From Caulobacter sp. (lineage in GTDB: Bacteria; Pseudomonadota; Alphaproteobacteria; Caulobacterales; Caulobacteraceae): a DNA stretch of 64,000 nt. The notes beneath the pieces are model-generated. The model did no database searches. It was not told the DNA's origin and was given only the letters and a program-made list of their open reading frames with translations. The translations under genes and the position numbers were made by a program. Location of the stretch: contig JAUXMY010000031.1 of NCBI GenBank assembly GCA_030683005.1, positions 62,001-126,000 of the forward strand, in the 5' to 3' direction. Shown here piece by piece: positions 56,682-64,000 of the stretch. The stretch's first letter is position 1. Each line of letters begins with the position of its first letter.

Positions 56682-57467
56682 TTACGTCGCGGGCAAGGTC
56701 ACGGTGACCAGGAGCCCGCCGCCGGGCGCCGGCGACAATGTCAGTGCGCCCCCCATCGCCTCCGCTGTGAGGCGGGCGATCGGCAGGCCCAGGCCCGCGC
56801 CCTGGGTCGTGCGGGTCAGCGCGTTCTCGCCCTGTTCGAAGGGATTCATCAGTCGCGGAATGTCCGCAGAGTCGATCCCCTCGCCCTGGTCCTCGATCTC
56901 GATCTTGACCCGCGCGTCTTGCCGGCGAGCCCTGACGATTACCGTTCCGCCCTCCGGGCCGTAGAAGATCGCGTTCTCGACGAGGTTCCGCAGCAGGCTC
57001 CGAAGCCCGCGGGGGTCGGCGATGACCGTCGGCAGGGCGCCGTCATTTTCGATGTGCAGACGCGCCTTGTGTCCTTCGAGATCCTCGCCGATCAGGTCGC
57101 GAACATCGTCCAGGACGTGGTCCAGCGGCTCAGGGCGCGCCTCCATGTCGATGACGCGATCCTGCAGGCGGGCGATCTCGAGGATCTGGTTGACCAGCCG
57201 GAGCAGGCGATGGCCGCTCTGGCGAACGTGCTCGGCGTACTCGCGGTACTGTGGCGCGCCCAGCGGGCCGTACAGCTCCGCGGCGATGATTTCCGAGAAG
57301 CCGATGATCGCGTTCAGCGGCGTACGCAGTTCATGGCTGACCATGCGCAGGAACTGGCGCTTGGCCTCGTCCAGGCTCGCCGCGCGGCGGGCCAGGCGTC
57401 GTTCCAGCCGGGCGGCCTCAACGGCTGCTGCGGGCGGTGATTGTGGCTGGCGGGCCGTCTTGGGCAT
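56682..57467 (-). CDS. Soluble sensor histidine kinase without sensor domain
   Basis: The product (261 residues from ATG 57467) contains a HisKA box (FLRMVSHELRTPLNAIIGFSEI, phospho-His in SHEL) and an HATPase domain (NLVENAIFYGPEGG, DQGEGI, GAGLGLPIA). Only a short charged coiled-coil-like N-terminus precedes it; no membrane helix or PAS domain. The kinase core is close in style to the DivJ-like kinase encoded divergently 188 bp away. It lies upstream of sufE on the same strand. The frame is open to 57620, so a longer start cannot be excluded. Confidence 0.88.
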   Translation of the reverse strand: MPKTARQPQSPPAAAVEAARLERRLARRAASLDEAKRQFLRMVSHELRTPLNAIIGFSEIIAAELYGPLGAPQYREYAEHVRQSGHRLLRLVNQILEIARLQDRVIDMEARPEPLDHVLDDVRDLIGEDLEGHKARLHIENDGALPTVIADPRGLRSLLRNLVENAIFYGPEGGTVIVRARRQDARVKIEIEDQGEGIDSADIPRLMNPFEQGENALTRTTQGAGLGLPIARLTAEAMGGALTLSPAPGGGLLVTVTLPAT

Positions 57468-57655
57468 GGACGGCTGGGCCTCAAGCTGGACTACAGGCTG
57501 GCGACTATAGGCAAACGTGCTTACATTTCTGTTTCCCGTATGGATTTTTCCGTCCACAGGCCGGGCGGCGAACTCCACGGCTTCGCATCGCCCGGAGCGC
57601 GAGCGGTCTGGAGCCCACATCCTGTCCCGTCTAAGGTCTGAGCGAGGCCCGGAAC

Positions 57656-59383
57656 ATGGGCGAGGGGACGGACAAACCAGTGGGCGATAGCGCGACCGAC
57701 GCAGCCGGCGCCGACGACGTCACCTCGGCGCCGATCACGGAGGCCATCCGCGCCATCCGGCTGTGGTCGGGGGGCTGGCTGGCGGCGACCGTGGCGACTG
57801 CCGCGGGGCTGGCCATCGCCTATCCCGGGCAGCTGTGGCCTATGCTGCCGGCCCTGCTGGCCGGCGCCGTTCCGGCCGCCGCCGGCCTCCTGCCCGGCCT
57901 TGTCGAGACGGAACAACGACGCGGATTGATGCTCGTACTCTGGGGCGTCATGGGCGGCCTGGCCTGCGGTCTCGCCGGCGGCGTGGCCGGTCCGCTCGCG
58001 GTCTGGTGCCTGGCGCCGGTCGCGGCCGCCTCGGCGTATGGCGGCGGACGCCGCATGGCCGAGGGCGCCGCCCTCTCCTTTATCGCCGCAACGGTTGCCG
58101 CCCTGGCCGGCTTGTCCGGGGTCTCCGCGTCGCCGCCGGCCGGACCGCCGGCCTACTGGGCCGGGCTGCTGGCGCTGGCGACGACGGGCCTCGGCCTCGG
58201 GGCAGGCCTGATCATGGCGGAACGCCGCCGGGTGCGGCGCGAATCGCGCCGCGACGACGAGGTCGAACGCCTGCGCGCCGTCCTCGACGAGCAGCCCTGG
58301 CTTGTCCTTTCCCTGTTCCCGCACGGCCGCGTCCGCGCCCTTCACGGCACCGCTCCGGAGGGTGTCTCGACCGATGCGATATCGGCAGGCGGTCTGGCCG
58401 CCGCCGCCCAGGCCGGGCCTGACCGCGCCGCCATCGCCGAGGCTCTGCGCGCCGCAGCGTCCGAAGGATGGGCCGAAGTCGGGTTCGCGCCCGCCGGGGC
58501 CATGGATCGTTGGGCTTCCGTCGCCATCCGTCGCGTCGAGGAGAACCTGCTGCTGGCGGTGATGCGCGACGCGACCGCCGAGCGGGCGCGGGAGTCCGCT
58601 CTCGACCAGGCGCGCCAGGACGCCGAGGCGCTGGCGGCGGGCAAGTCGCGGTTCCTGGCCAACATGAGCCATGAGCTGCGGACGCCGCTCAACGCCATCA
58701 TGGGGTTCTCGGACATCATGCGCGCCCGCATGTTTGGCCCGCTGCCGGAGAAGTACGGCGAGTACGGCGAGATGATCCACGAGTCCGGCCAGCACCTGCT
58801 CGACCTGATCAACGATGTGCTCGACATGTCCAAGATCGAGGCCGAGCGTTTCCAGCTGTCGATCGAGCGGTTCGACGCCCGTGAGGCGGTCTCCGCCTCG
58901 CTGCGGCTGATGCGGCTGCAGGCCGACGGCGCGGGCGTGAAGCTGCGAGGCGTATTGCCGGCTGAAATGCTGGAGGTCGACGCCGACCGCCGGGCCATCA
59001 AGCAGATCGTGCTGAACCTGGTGTCCAACGCCCTGAAGTTCACGCCCAAGGGCGGGTCGGTGACAGTCACCGCGCAAGGCTTCGACCGCGACTTTGAACT
59101 GGTCGTGGCCGACACCGGCGTCGGCATCTCGCGCGAGGATCTCGACCGTCTGGGACGACCCTACGAGCAGGCCGGCGACAACACCCGCCGACAGATGGGC
59201 ACCGGCCTTGGCCTGTCGCTGGTGCGCTCGTTCGCCGAGCTGCACGGCGGGGAAATGCTCATCGAGAGCACGCTGGGCGAAGGCACGACAGTGACCGTGC
59301 GCCTGCCCGTGGCCGCCGTGCGCGGTCGCGACGCCGCTCTTCCGGCGGGCGACAATGTCATCGCGTTCAATCCGCTGCGCTGA
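57656..59383 (+). CDS. divJ: DivJ-like membrane sensor histidine kinase
   Basis: The 575-residue protein has several N-terminal membrane helices (about 37-190, including WLAATVATAAGLAIAY and GLLALATTGLGLGAGLIMAE). A PAS-like linker and a kinase core follow, with His339 in FLANMSHELRTPLN and ATP motifs NLVSNALKF, DTGVGI and GTGLGLSLV. The stretch MRARMFGPLPEKYGEYGEMIHESG is very like DivJ of Caulobacter, which phosphorylates DivK and PleD at the stalked pole. The assignment rests on recalled resemblance, so another PleC/DivJ paralogue is possible. GAGG precedes ATG 57656. Confidence 0.8.
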   Translation: MGEGTDKPVGDSATDAAGADDVTSAPITEAIRAIRLWSGGWLAATVATAAGLAIAYPGQLWPMLPALLAGAVPAAAGLLPGLVETEQRRGLMLVLWGVMGGLACGLAGGVAGPLAVWCLAPVAAASAYGGGRRMAEGAALSFIAATVAALAGLSGVSASPPAGPPAYWAGLLALATTGLGLGAGLIMAERRRVRRESRRDDEVERLRAVLDEQPWLVLSLFPHGRVRALHGTAPEGVSTDAISAGGLAAAAQAGPDRAAIAEALRAAASEGWAEVGFAPAGAMDRWASVAIRRVEENLLLAVMRDATAERARESALDQARQDAEALAAGKSRFLANMSHELRTPLNAIMGFSDIMRARMFGPLPEKYGEYGEMIHESGQHLLDLINDVLDMSKIEAERFQLSIERFDAREAVSASLRLMRLQADGAGVKLRGVLPAEMLEVDADRRAIKQIVLNLVSNALKFTPKGGSVTVTAQGFDRDFELVVADTGVGISREDLDRLGRPYEQAGDNTRRQMGTGLGLSLVRSFAELHGGEMLIESTLGEGTTVTVRLPVAAVRGRDAALPAGDNVIAFNPLR

Positions 59384-60310
59384 TCAGCGCGGCCCGATCT
59401 GCAGGAAGGCCCGGCCGGCCGCGAAGTCGCCGACTTCCACATAGGCCCGCCGGACCTGATCGCCCCCGGATCCTGCGAACACGAACTCGACGGCCACGGC
59501 CTCGCGCGGATCGAGCCTGTCCAGGGCGTCGGCCGCCCGCATGGGAAAGCGGAACAGGATCGCCGATTTCGCGCCGGTCGGCCGCAGCCGCTCGGACGCT
59601 GTGCTGCGCGCCTCGGCCGCGAACGCCCGGGTGGCCTGGGGCGGCGGCGTGCGGCCGGCCAGCGGGATGCGACCCTTGGCCCCGGACCTGCGCCGGTCGA
59701 GGTAGGGCTGCGCGGCCCGGGCGGGGTCCCTCATGACTAGTCGCGCGGCATAGGGCGTCCGGCCGTCCGAAAAGCTGACCGCCGCCAGAAGCGCGCCGGG
59801 CGTTTCCTCGCCGCCGAAGCCGAAGACCATGCGGTCGTGGCCGAAGGCGGAGGTCTGCGACAGGCGCCACATGGGCCCCAGGCGGGTGACGGTGCGATCA
59901 CCGCGCCAGTCGGCAAAGTCGCCCGGCCAGGTCATCCGTGTGAGCTGGGCATAGCCCTTGAAGGCCGTCCGCACCCGGGTCGCGGCGGTGGCGATGTCGG
60001 CGGAGTCACAGACGGCCGCCGAGGCCCGGCCGCGGGCGCGGCGTTCGACCGAGGCGAGGCTTTCCTGGGCCACGCCCGACCGCAGCGCAGCGCCGCGCGC
60101 CTGGGCCGCCGCCGACTTCAGCGCCGCCCCGACCGCCGGCTCGAACAGGCCGCAGCGGTCGTCGACCGCCGACATCAGGGTGCGCTCGTAGTAGAGGTCC
60201 GCCGCGCCCGCCGCGAGGGCAGAACCTGCGACGACCAGCGCCGCCAGGGCTGCGGCGGAAGCCGTCCATCGGCCCGCCCTTGCGGTCGCTCGCACGCGCG
60301 GGCTCGTCAT
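59384..60310 (-). CDS. Secreted conserved protein of unknown function
   Basis: The 308-residue product starts at ATG 60310, followed by a signal-peptide-like segment (ASAAALAALVVAGSALAAGA). The mature protein is Ala/Arg-rich, with a two-Cys N-terminal part (DDRCGLFEPAV, AAVCDSADIA) and a C-terminal strand-rich half (FVFAGSGGDQVRRAYVEVGDF). No family recognised. It converges with the DivJ-like gene with no gap. The open frame continues to 61087, but the extension is antisense to the next genes. Confidence 0.72.
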   Translation of the reverse strand: MTSPRVRATARAGRWTASAAALAALVVAGSALAAGAADLYYERTLMSAVDDRCGLFEPAVGAALKSAAAQARGAALRSGVAQESLASVERRARGRASAAVCDSADIATAATRVRTAFKGYAQLTRMTWPGDFADWRGDRTVTRLGPMWRLSQTSAFGHDRMVFGFGGEETPGALLAAVSFSDGRTPYAARLVMRDPARAAQPYLDRRRSGAKGRIPLAGRTPPPQATRAFAAEARSTASERLRPTGAKSAILFRFPMRAADALDRLDPREAVAVEFVFAGSGGDQVRRAYVEVGDFAAGRAFLQIGPR

Positions 60311-60430
60311 GAAGGGCTTTCTCGCTTGTCGGGACTGGAGGTTGCGATCCTGGCACATGCGGGTTGCGGTTCGGTTAGCGCGGCGCCTTGTCCGTTCCCG
60401 CGCGCCCCGGGGAGGGCTAGAAGGTCGCCC

Positions 60431-60763
60431 ATGCTTCTTTCGAGCGATATCTGGGTCGGGGCTCTGATCCGCCGGGCCGAACTGGGCGGCGCCTTCGCGG
60501 CCGTGGCGCGCAAGGGCGATCCGCGCGCCGGGGCCGTGCTGGTCAAGGCCGTCAACCGGCGCGCGGGCACGGCGACTCTCTACAGCGAGGCCACCCGCGG
60601 CGACGGCGAACGGGTCTGGATGCAGCCGGTGAAGTCCGACGCCGAGCCGGAGCTGGACGCCTATATCGCGCGGGCGGTGCGGATCGACCCCGATCTGTGG
60701 GTCGTGGAAATCGAAGACGCCGAAGGCCGGCACTTCCTGGTCGAGGCCGTCGAGCCGTCCTGA
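60431..60763 (+). CDS. DUF1491 family protein
   Basis: The 110-residue protein matches DUF1491: LSSDIWVGALIRRAELGGAFAAVARKGDPRAGAVLVKAVNR at the start, then the TLYSEATRGDGERVWM and DPDLWVVEIEDAEGRHFL strands. It is a small cytosolic alphaproteobacterial family with no known role. It diverges from the secreted protein gene. Confidence 0.88.
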   Translation: MLLSSDIWVGALIRRAELGGAFAAVARKGDPRAGAVLVKAVNRRAGTATLYSEATRGDGERVWMQPVKSDAEPELDAYIARAVRIDPDLWVVEIEDAEGRHFLVEAVEPS

Positions 60764-60857
60764 ACCGGGCGCGCGCGCGTTAACCCCGTTCCTACACCGA
60801 ACCGAAAGCGCTCTGCGCCACTGTGGCGGTCGAAACCTCCCCGGCAGCAGTACGCCC

Positions 60858-61238
60858 ATGCTCTTTCTGATGAACGAGGTCGTTCTGAACCTCGACGCCC
60901 TCGAACTGACGCCGCCCGTGGCGGCGCGCCGGTTCGCCAAACTGACCTGGCCGTTCGTGACCCAACTCGGCGCGGAGATGTTCTCCGAGGAGCCGCTGCT
61001 GCACCGCGTGGCGCCGGACCGCGCCATGCGGCTGGCCGCCCTGATCGTCGCCAAGCAGCCGCAGATCAACGCCGCGCTGTTCGTCACCCCGGTCCGGGGA
61101 TGCCCCGTGGATCAGGTGCAGTCGCGTTTCTGCTCGATCGGATTCGAGGTCATGGGTCTGCTCTATGAGCGGCAAAGGCAGGGCGTCCTGACCACGCTCG
61201 AGGCGGACCGCCAGGTCTGGCGTCGTCTGGCGGCCTGA
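60858..61238 (+). CDS. Conserved hypothetical protein
   Basis: The 126-residue product is helical, with one buried hydrophobic helix (AMRLAALIVAKQPQINAALFV) and Cys residues at VRGCPVDQVQSRFCSIGF. It has no signal peptide or clear membrane helix. I do not recognise the family. It stands alone between the DUF1491 gene and the secreted HExxH gene, with a normal start at ATG 60858. Confidence 0.6.
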   Translation: MLFLMNEVVLNLDALELTPPVAARRFAKLTWPFVTQLGAEMFSEEPLLHRVAPDRAMRLAALIVAKQPQINAALFVTPVRGCPVDQVQSRFCSIGFEVMGLLYERQRQGVLTTLEADRQVWRRLAA

Positions 61239-61316
61239 GGGCTTTACCGAAAGGCGAGCGATACCCTAGGGTGCTCCCCGGTTGAGGCGCGTGCGCCGAC
61301 GGGGGATAGATAGACG

Positions 61317-62873
61317 ATGCTGGTACGAACCCGGCTTCTGGCGGCCCTGGCGGCCGTGGCGGCGCTGCTGGCGCCGGGACTGGCGCAGGCCAAGTGGCTG
61401 AAAGCGGAGACGCCGCGCTTCATTCTCTACAGCAACGGCAGCGAGCAGACCCTGCGCGAGTACGCGGTCAAGCTGGAGGACTTCGACACGCTGCTGCGGG
61501 TGTTTTTCGCGCTCAATCCCGACGGCGTCCCCGCCCGCAAGCTCGAGATGTATCTGGTGGCCGACAGTGTCGACATTCGCCGACTCGCGCCCGGCGCTTC
61601 CGACTCGCTGGCCGGCTTCTACAGCGCCTCGTCCCACGCGATCTTCTTCATCGGCAAGCGTGGCCACGGCAAGGGCGACGAGGATGACACCATCCTGCAC
61701 GAGTACGCCCACCATTTCATGATGCAGTATCTGGCCGGCAAGTACCCTGGGTGGCTGATCGAGGGTTTCGCCGAGTACTACATGACGGCCAAACTCAAGA
61801 CGGGCAGCTTCGAGATCGGCGGCTACAACACCGGGCGCGCCTACCAGCTGATGAGCCGCCCGTGGACGCCGACCGAGGTGGTTCTGAGCAAGCGGACAAA
61901 CGAGCTCAAGGGCGACCAGGTGTTCGGCTACTACGCCCAGTCCTGGCTGATGACCCACTACATGCTGTCGGACCCCGAGCGGCGAAAGCAGCTGTTTACC
62001 TACGTTCGACTGCTCGGCCAGGGCAAGGAGTCCATCCCCGCCTGGACGGAGTCCACCGGCGAAAGTCTCGAGTCGCTCGACGCCAGGCTGAAGGTCTACA
62101 TGCGCAAGGGCATGCCTTCCACGCGGTTCACCCGCGCCAGCTACAAGCCGGCGACCGTCGCCGTTTTGACGATGCCGAAGTCGGCTGATGATTTCCTGCT
62201 TGAAAGCGTACGCGCCCAGCTCACCGGCTGCGGCGCCGATCGCGAAGCGCCGAACATCGACGACGGGAGCGACGAGGAGGCGACCCGGGAAGCCGAGAAG
62301 GAGGCCAGGGAGGAGATGGCGTTTCTCGAGCGGATCCGCACCCGCGCAGCCCTCTACCCGGACGACGGGCTGGCCCAGCGCACGCTCGCCTGCCTGGAGC
62401 TGGAGGACGGCGACAAGGCCGTCGGGCTGGCCATTCTCGACCGTCTGATCGCCGCCGACCCGCAGGACGCCGCCAGCCTGCGGCTCAAGGCCCAGAGCCT
62501 GCTCGCCCAGGCGAGGGACGCCGCTGATCCCGCCCTCCAGCGCAAGTTGATGAATGACGCCGGCCGCCTGCTGCTCAAGGCCAACGCAGCCGAACCGAAC
62601 GACTATCGCACCCTCCTCAACTACGCCCGCAGCCGCCTGGGCGAGCCCGATTATCCCAACGACAACATCCTCGATGTCCTTGGCAATGCCGCTGTCCTGG
62701 CCCCGCAGGTCGATGACGTCAGCATAGAGACGGCCCGCGCCCTGATGATGCGGCGCCGGTGGGACGAGGCCGAGAAGCTGCTCACCCCGGTCGCCAACAA
62801 TCCGCACGGCAAGGCCGGCGCCGCGATCGCCCGGACGATGCTGGCCGAGATCGAGCGCAAGCGGAACAGGTGA
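61317..62873 (+). CDS. Secreted HExxH metallopeptidase-like protein with helical repeats
   Basis: The 518-residue protein has a signal peptide ending at GLAQAKW. A DUF1570-like gluzincin domain follows with zinc motif HEYAHH (His128, Glu129, His132) and downstream EGFAEYY, whose Glu153 is a likely third ligand. An acidic helical linker (about 320-345) joins it to TPR-like repeats in the C-terminal third (DDGLAQRTLACLELEDGDKA, DAASLRLKAQSLLAQA, RRWDEAEKLL). It is probably a periplasmic protease or protease-like scaffold. Substrate unknown. Confidence 0.8.
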   Translation: MLVRTRLLAALAAVAALLAPGLAQAKWLKAETPRFILYSNGSEQTLREYAVKLEDFDTLLRVFFALNPDGVPARKLEMYLVADSVDIRRLAPGASDSLAGFYSASSHAIFFIGKRGHGKGDEDDTILHEYAHHFMMQYLAGKYPGWLIEGFAEYYMTAKLKTGSFEIGGYNTGRAYQLMSRPWTPTEVVLSKRTNELKGDQVFGYYAQSWLMTHYMLSDPERRKQLFTYVRLLGQGKESIPAWTESTGESLESLDARLKVYMRKGMPSTRFTRASYKPATVAVLTMPKSADDFLLESVRAQLTGCGADREAPNIDDGSDEEATREAEKEAREEMAFLERIRTRAALYPDDGLAQRTLACLELEDGDKAVGLAILDRLIAADPQDAASLRLKAQSLLAQARDAADPALQRKLMNDAGRLLLKANAAEPNDYRTLLNYARSRLGEPDYPNDNILDVLGNAAVLAPQVDDVSIETARALMMRRRWDEAEKLLTPVANNPHGKAGAAIARTMLAEIERKRNR

Positions 62874-62917
62874 CGCCGCCGCGTGACAAACCGCGGCGGG
62901 ACCGCTAACCCGCCGCC

Positions 62918-64000
62918 ATGTCCTCCAACACCGCTCTCGAAGCCGCGCGCCGGCGCACCTTCGCCATCATCAGCCACCCTGACGCCGGCAAGACGACCCT
63001 GACCGAGAACCTGCTGCTGGCCGGCGGGGCGATCCGGGCGGCCGGGGCGGTGCGGGCGCGGGGCGAGAACCGTCGCACCCGCTCGGACTGGATGAAGATC
63101 GAGCGCGAGCGCGGCATCTCCGTCTCGGCGTCGGTGATGACGTTCGACCACGACGGCCTGATGTTCAACCTGCTCGACACCCCGGGCCACGAGGACTTCT
63201 CGGAAGACACCTACCGCACCCTGACCGCCGCCGACGCCGCCGTCATGGTGCTGGACGCCGCCAAGGGCATCGAGCCGCAGACCCTGAAGCTGTTCGAGGT
63301 CTGCCGTCTGCGCGACATCCCGATCATCACCTTCATCAACAAGATGGACCGGGAGGCGCTGGACCCGTTCGCGCTGCTCGATGAGATCTCCAGCAAGCTG
63401 CAGCTGGACGTCGCGCCGCTCTACTGGCCGGCCGGCTCGGGCGGACGGTTCAAGGGCATGATGGACCTGAGGTCCCAGAAGTTCATCCCGTTCAGCAAGA
63501 ACCGTGACGAGGGCCACCCCGCCCAGGTCGCCTTCAACTCCAACGCCATCTCGACCTTTCTCGACCCGGACGAACAGGGCGAGCTGGAGGAGGCCTCGAT
63601 GCTGGTCCAGGAGGCGTCCAAGCCGTTCGATCCGCAGGCCTTCCTCGAGGGCCACATGACGCCGGTGGTCTACGGTTCGGCCCTCCGCCACTTCGGGGTC
63701 GACCAGCTGCTGGCCAGCCTGGCCGCCTACGCCCCGCCGCCGCGCGCGCGGGCCGCCCAGCGGTCGGGCGCCGACACCCATGTCGCGCCGGGCGACCCGG
63801 AGGTCACCGGCTTCGTGTTCAAGGTCCAGGCGAACATGGACCCCAACCACCGCGACCGGATCGCCTTCTTCAAGCTGACCAGCGGCAAGTTCACCCGCGG
63901 CATGAAGCTGAAGACCTTCTCGACCGGCGTGCGCGGCGAGACGCCGTCCAAGCAGATGAGCGTCAACGCCCCGATCATGTTCTTTGCCTCCGACCGTGAG
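62918..64000 (+). CDS. prfC: Peptide chain release factor 3 (5' part, cut by window edge)
   Basis: The frame opens at ATG 62918 and runs to the edge (361 codons). It is a translational GTPase: P-loop SHPDAGKTT, switch-I RERGISVSASVM, DTPGHEDF, NKMD and the domain-II start VTGFVFKVQANMDP. RF3 recycles RF1/RF2 after peptide release. SDWMKIERERGI and the DAAKGIEPQTLKLFEVCR stretch distinguish it from EF-G. The remaining C-terminal domain lies beyond the window. Confidence 0.95.
   Translation, partial: MSSNTALEAARRRTFAIISHPDAGKTTLTENLLLAGGAIRAAGAVRARGENRRTRSDWMKIERERGISVSASVMTFDHDGLMFNLLDTPGHEDFSEDTYRTLTAADAAVMVLDAAKGIEPQTLKLFEVCRLRDIPIITFINKMDREALDPFALLDEISSKLQLDVAPLYWPAGSGGRFKGMMDLRSQKFIPFSKNRDEGHPAQVAFNSNAISTFLDPDEQGELEEASMLVQEASKPFDPQAFLEGHMTPVVYGSALRHFGVDQLLASLAAYAPPPRARAAQRSGADTHVAPGDPEVTGFVFKVQANMDPNHRDRIAFFKLTSGKFTRGMKLKTFSTGVRGETPSKQMSVNAPIMFFASDRE

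Noticed and set aside
60311..61087. Extension of the secreted protein gene to a start at 61087
   Set aside because: It would bury the signal peptide in the middle and run antisense to two plausible genes.

Overview
The window is GC-rich alphaproteobacterial chromosome, most likely Caulobacterales (a Caulobacter or Phenylobacterium relative). This rests on a DivJ-type histidine kinase, a MucR/Ros regulator, large TonB-dependent receptors, a stand-alone DnaA domain-IV protein next to a DUF6456 protein, and DUF2336, DUF1491 and PAS_5 proteins. There is no rRNA operon, CRISPR array, insertion sequence or prophage. Nearly all long ORFs opposite the real genes are by-products of GC-rich codon bias.

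Layout. 1-0.7 kb: N-terminal part of a TonB receptor running off the left edge. 1.1-2.9 kb: queC-queE-queD operon for the queuosine precursor preQ0; QueD lacks the usual catalytic Cys. 2.9-7.8 kb: housekeeping genes (small lipoprotein, response regulator, aroC, J-domain protein, pdxH, TetR regulator, uridine kinase). 7.9-10.9 kb: an acyl-CoA synthetase fused to a membrane/DUF1499 module. 11-13.7 kb: MBL hydrolase/ATP-grasp-like gene pair and a DUF442 protein. 13.8-31.5 kb: a peptide-oriented region with OppB-OppC and a lipoprotein OppA (no ATPase nearby), two TonB receptors, a sulfotransferase, a double retropepsin, an S9 peptidase and SppA. Each of the two receptor genes is followed by a terminator and a copy of the same palindromic repeat.

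31.6-39 kb: tRNA-Pro and tRNA-Gln, a hybrid kinase with two receivers, a His/Met-rich (probably copper-linked) pair, a GNAT acetyltransferase and oligopeptidase B, whose Tat signal peptide appears cut off by a one-base frameshift. 39-51.6 kb: trypsin-like protease, CsbD, then a lipid/terpenoid-type catabolic neighbourhood (MaoC hydratase, XRE-MmyB regulator, thioesterase, SRPBCC protein, AtuA, acyl-CoA synthetase, GMC oxidoreductase, cytochrome P450, enoyl-CoA hydratase) interrupted by a Phd/PIN toxin-antitoxin pair.

51.7-64 kb: a regulatory and cell-cycle flavoured stretch: DUF2336, MucR, a PAS protein, DnaA-IV-like plus DUF6456, SufE, two divergent histidine kinases (one DivJ-like), several conserved proteins of unknown function, a secreted HExxH/repeat protein, and the 5' part of prfC, cut by the right edge.
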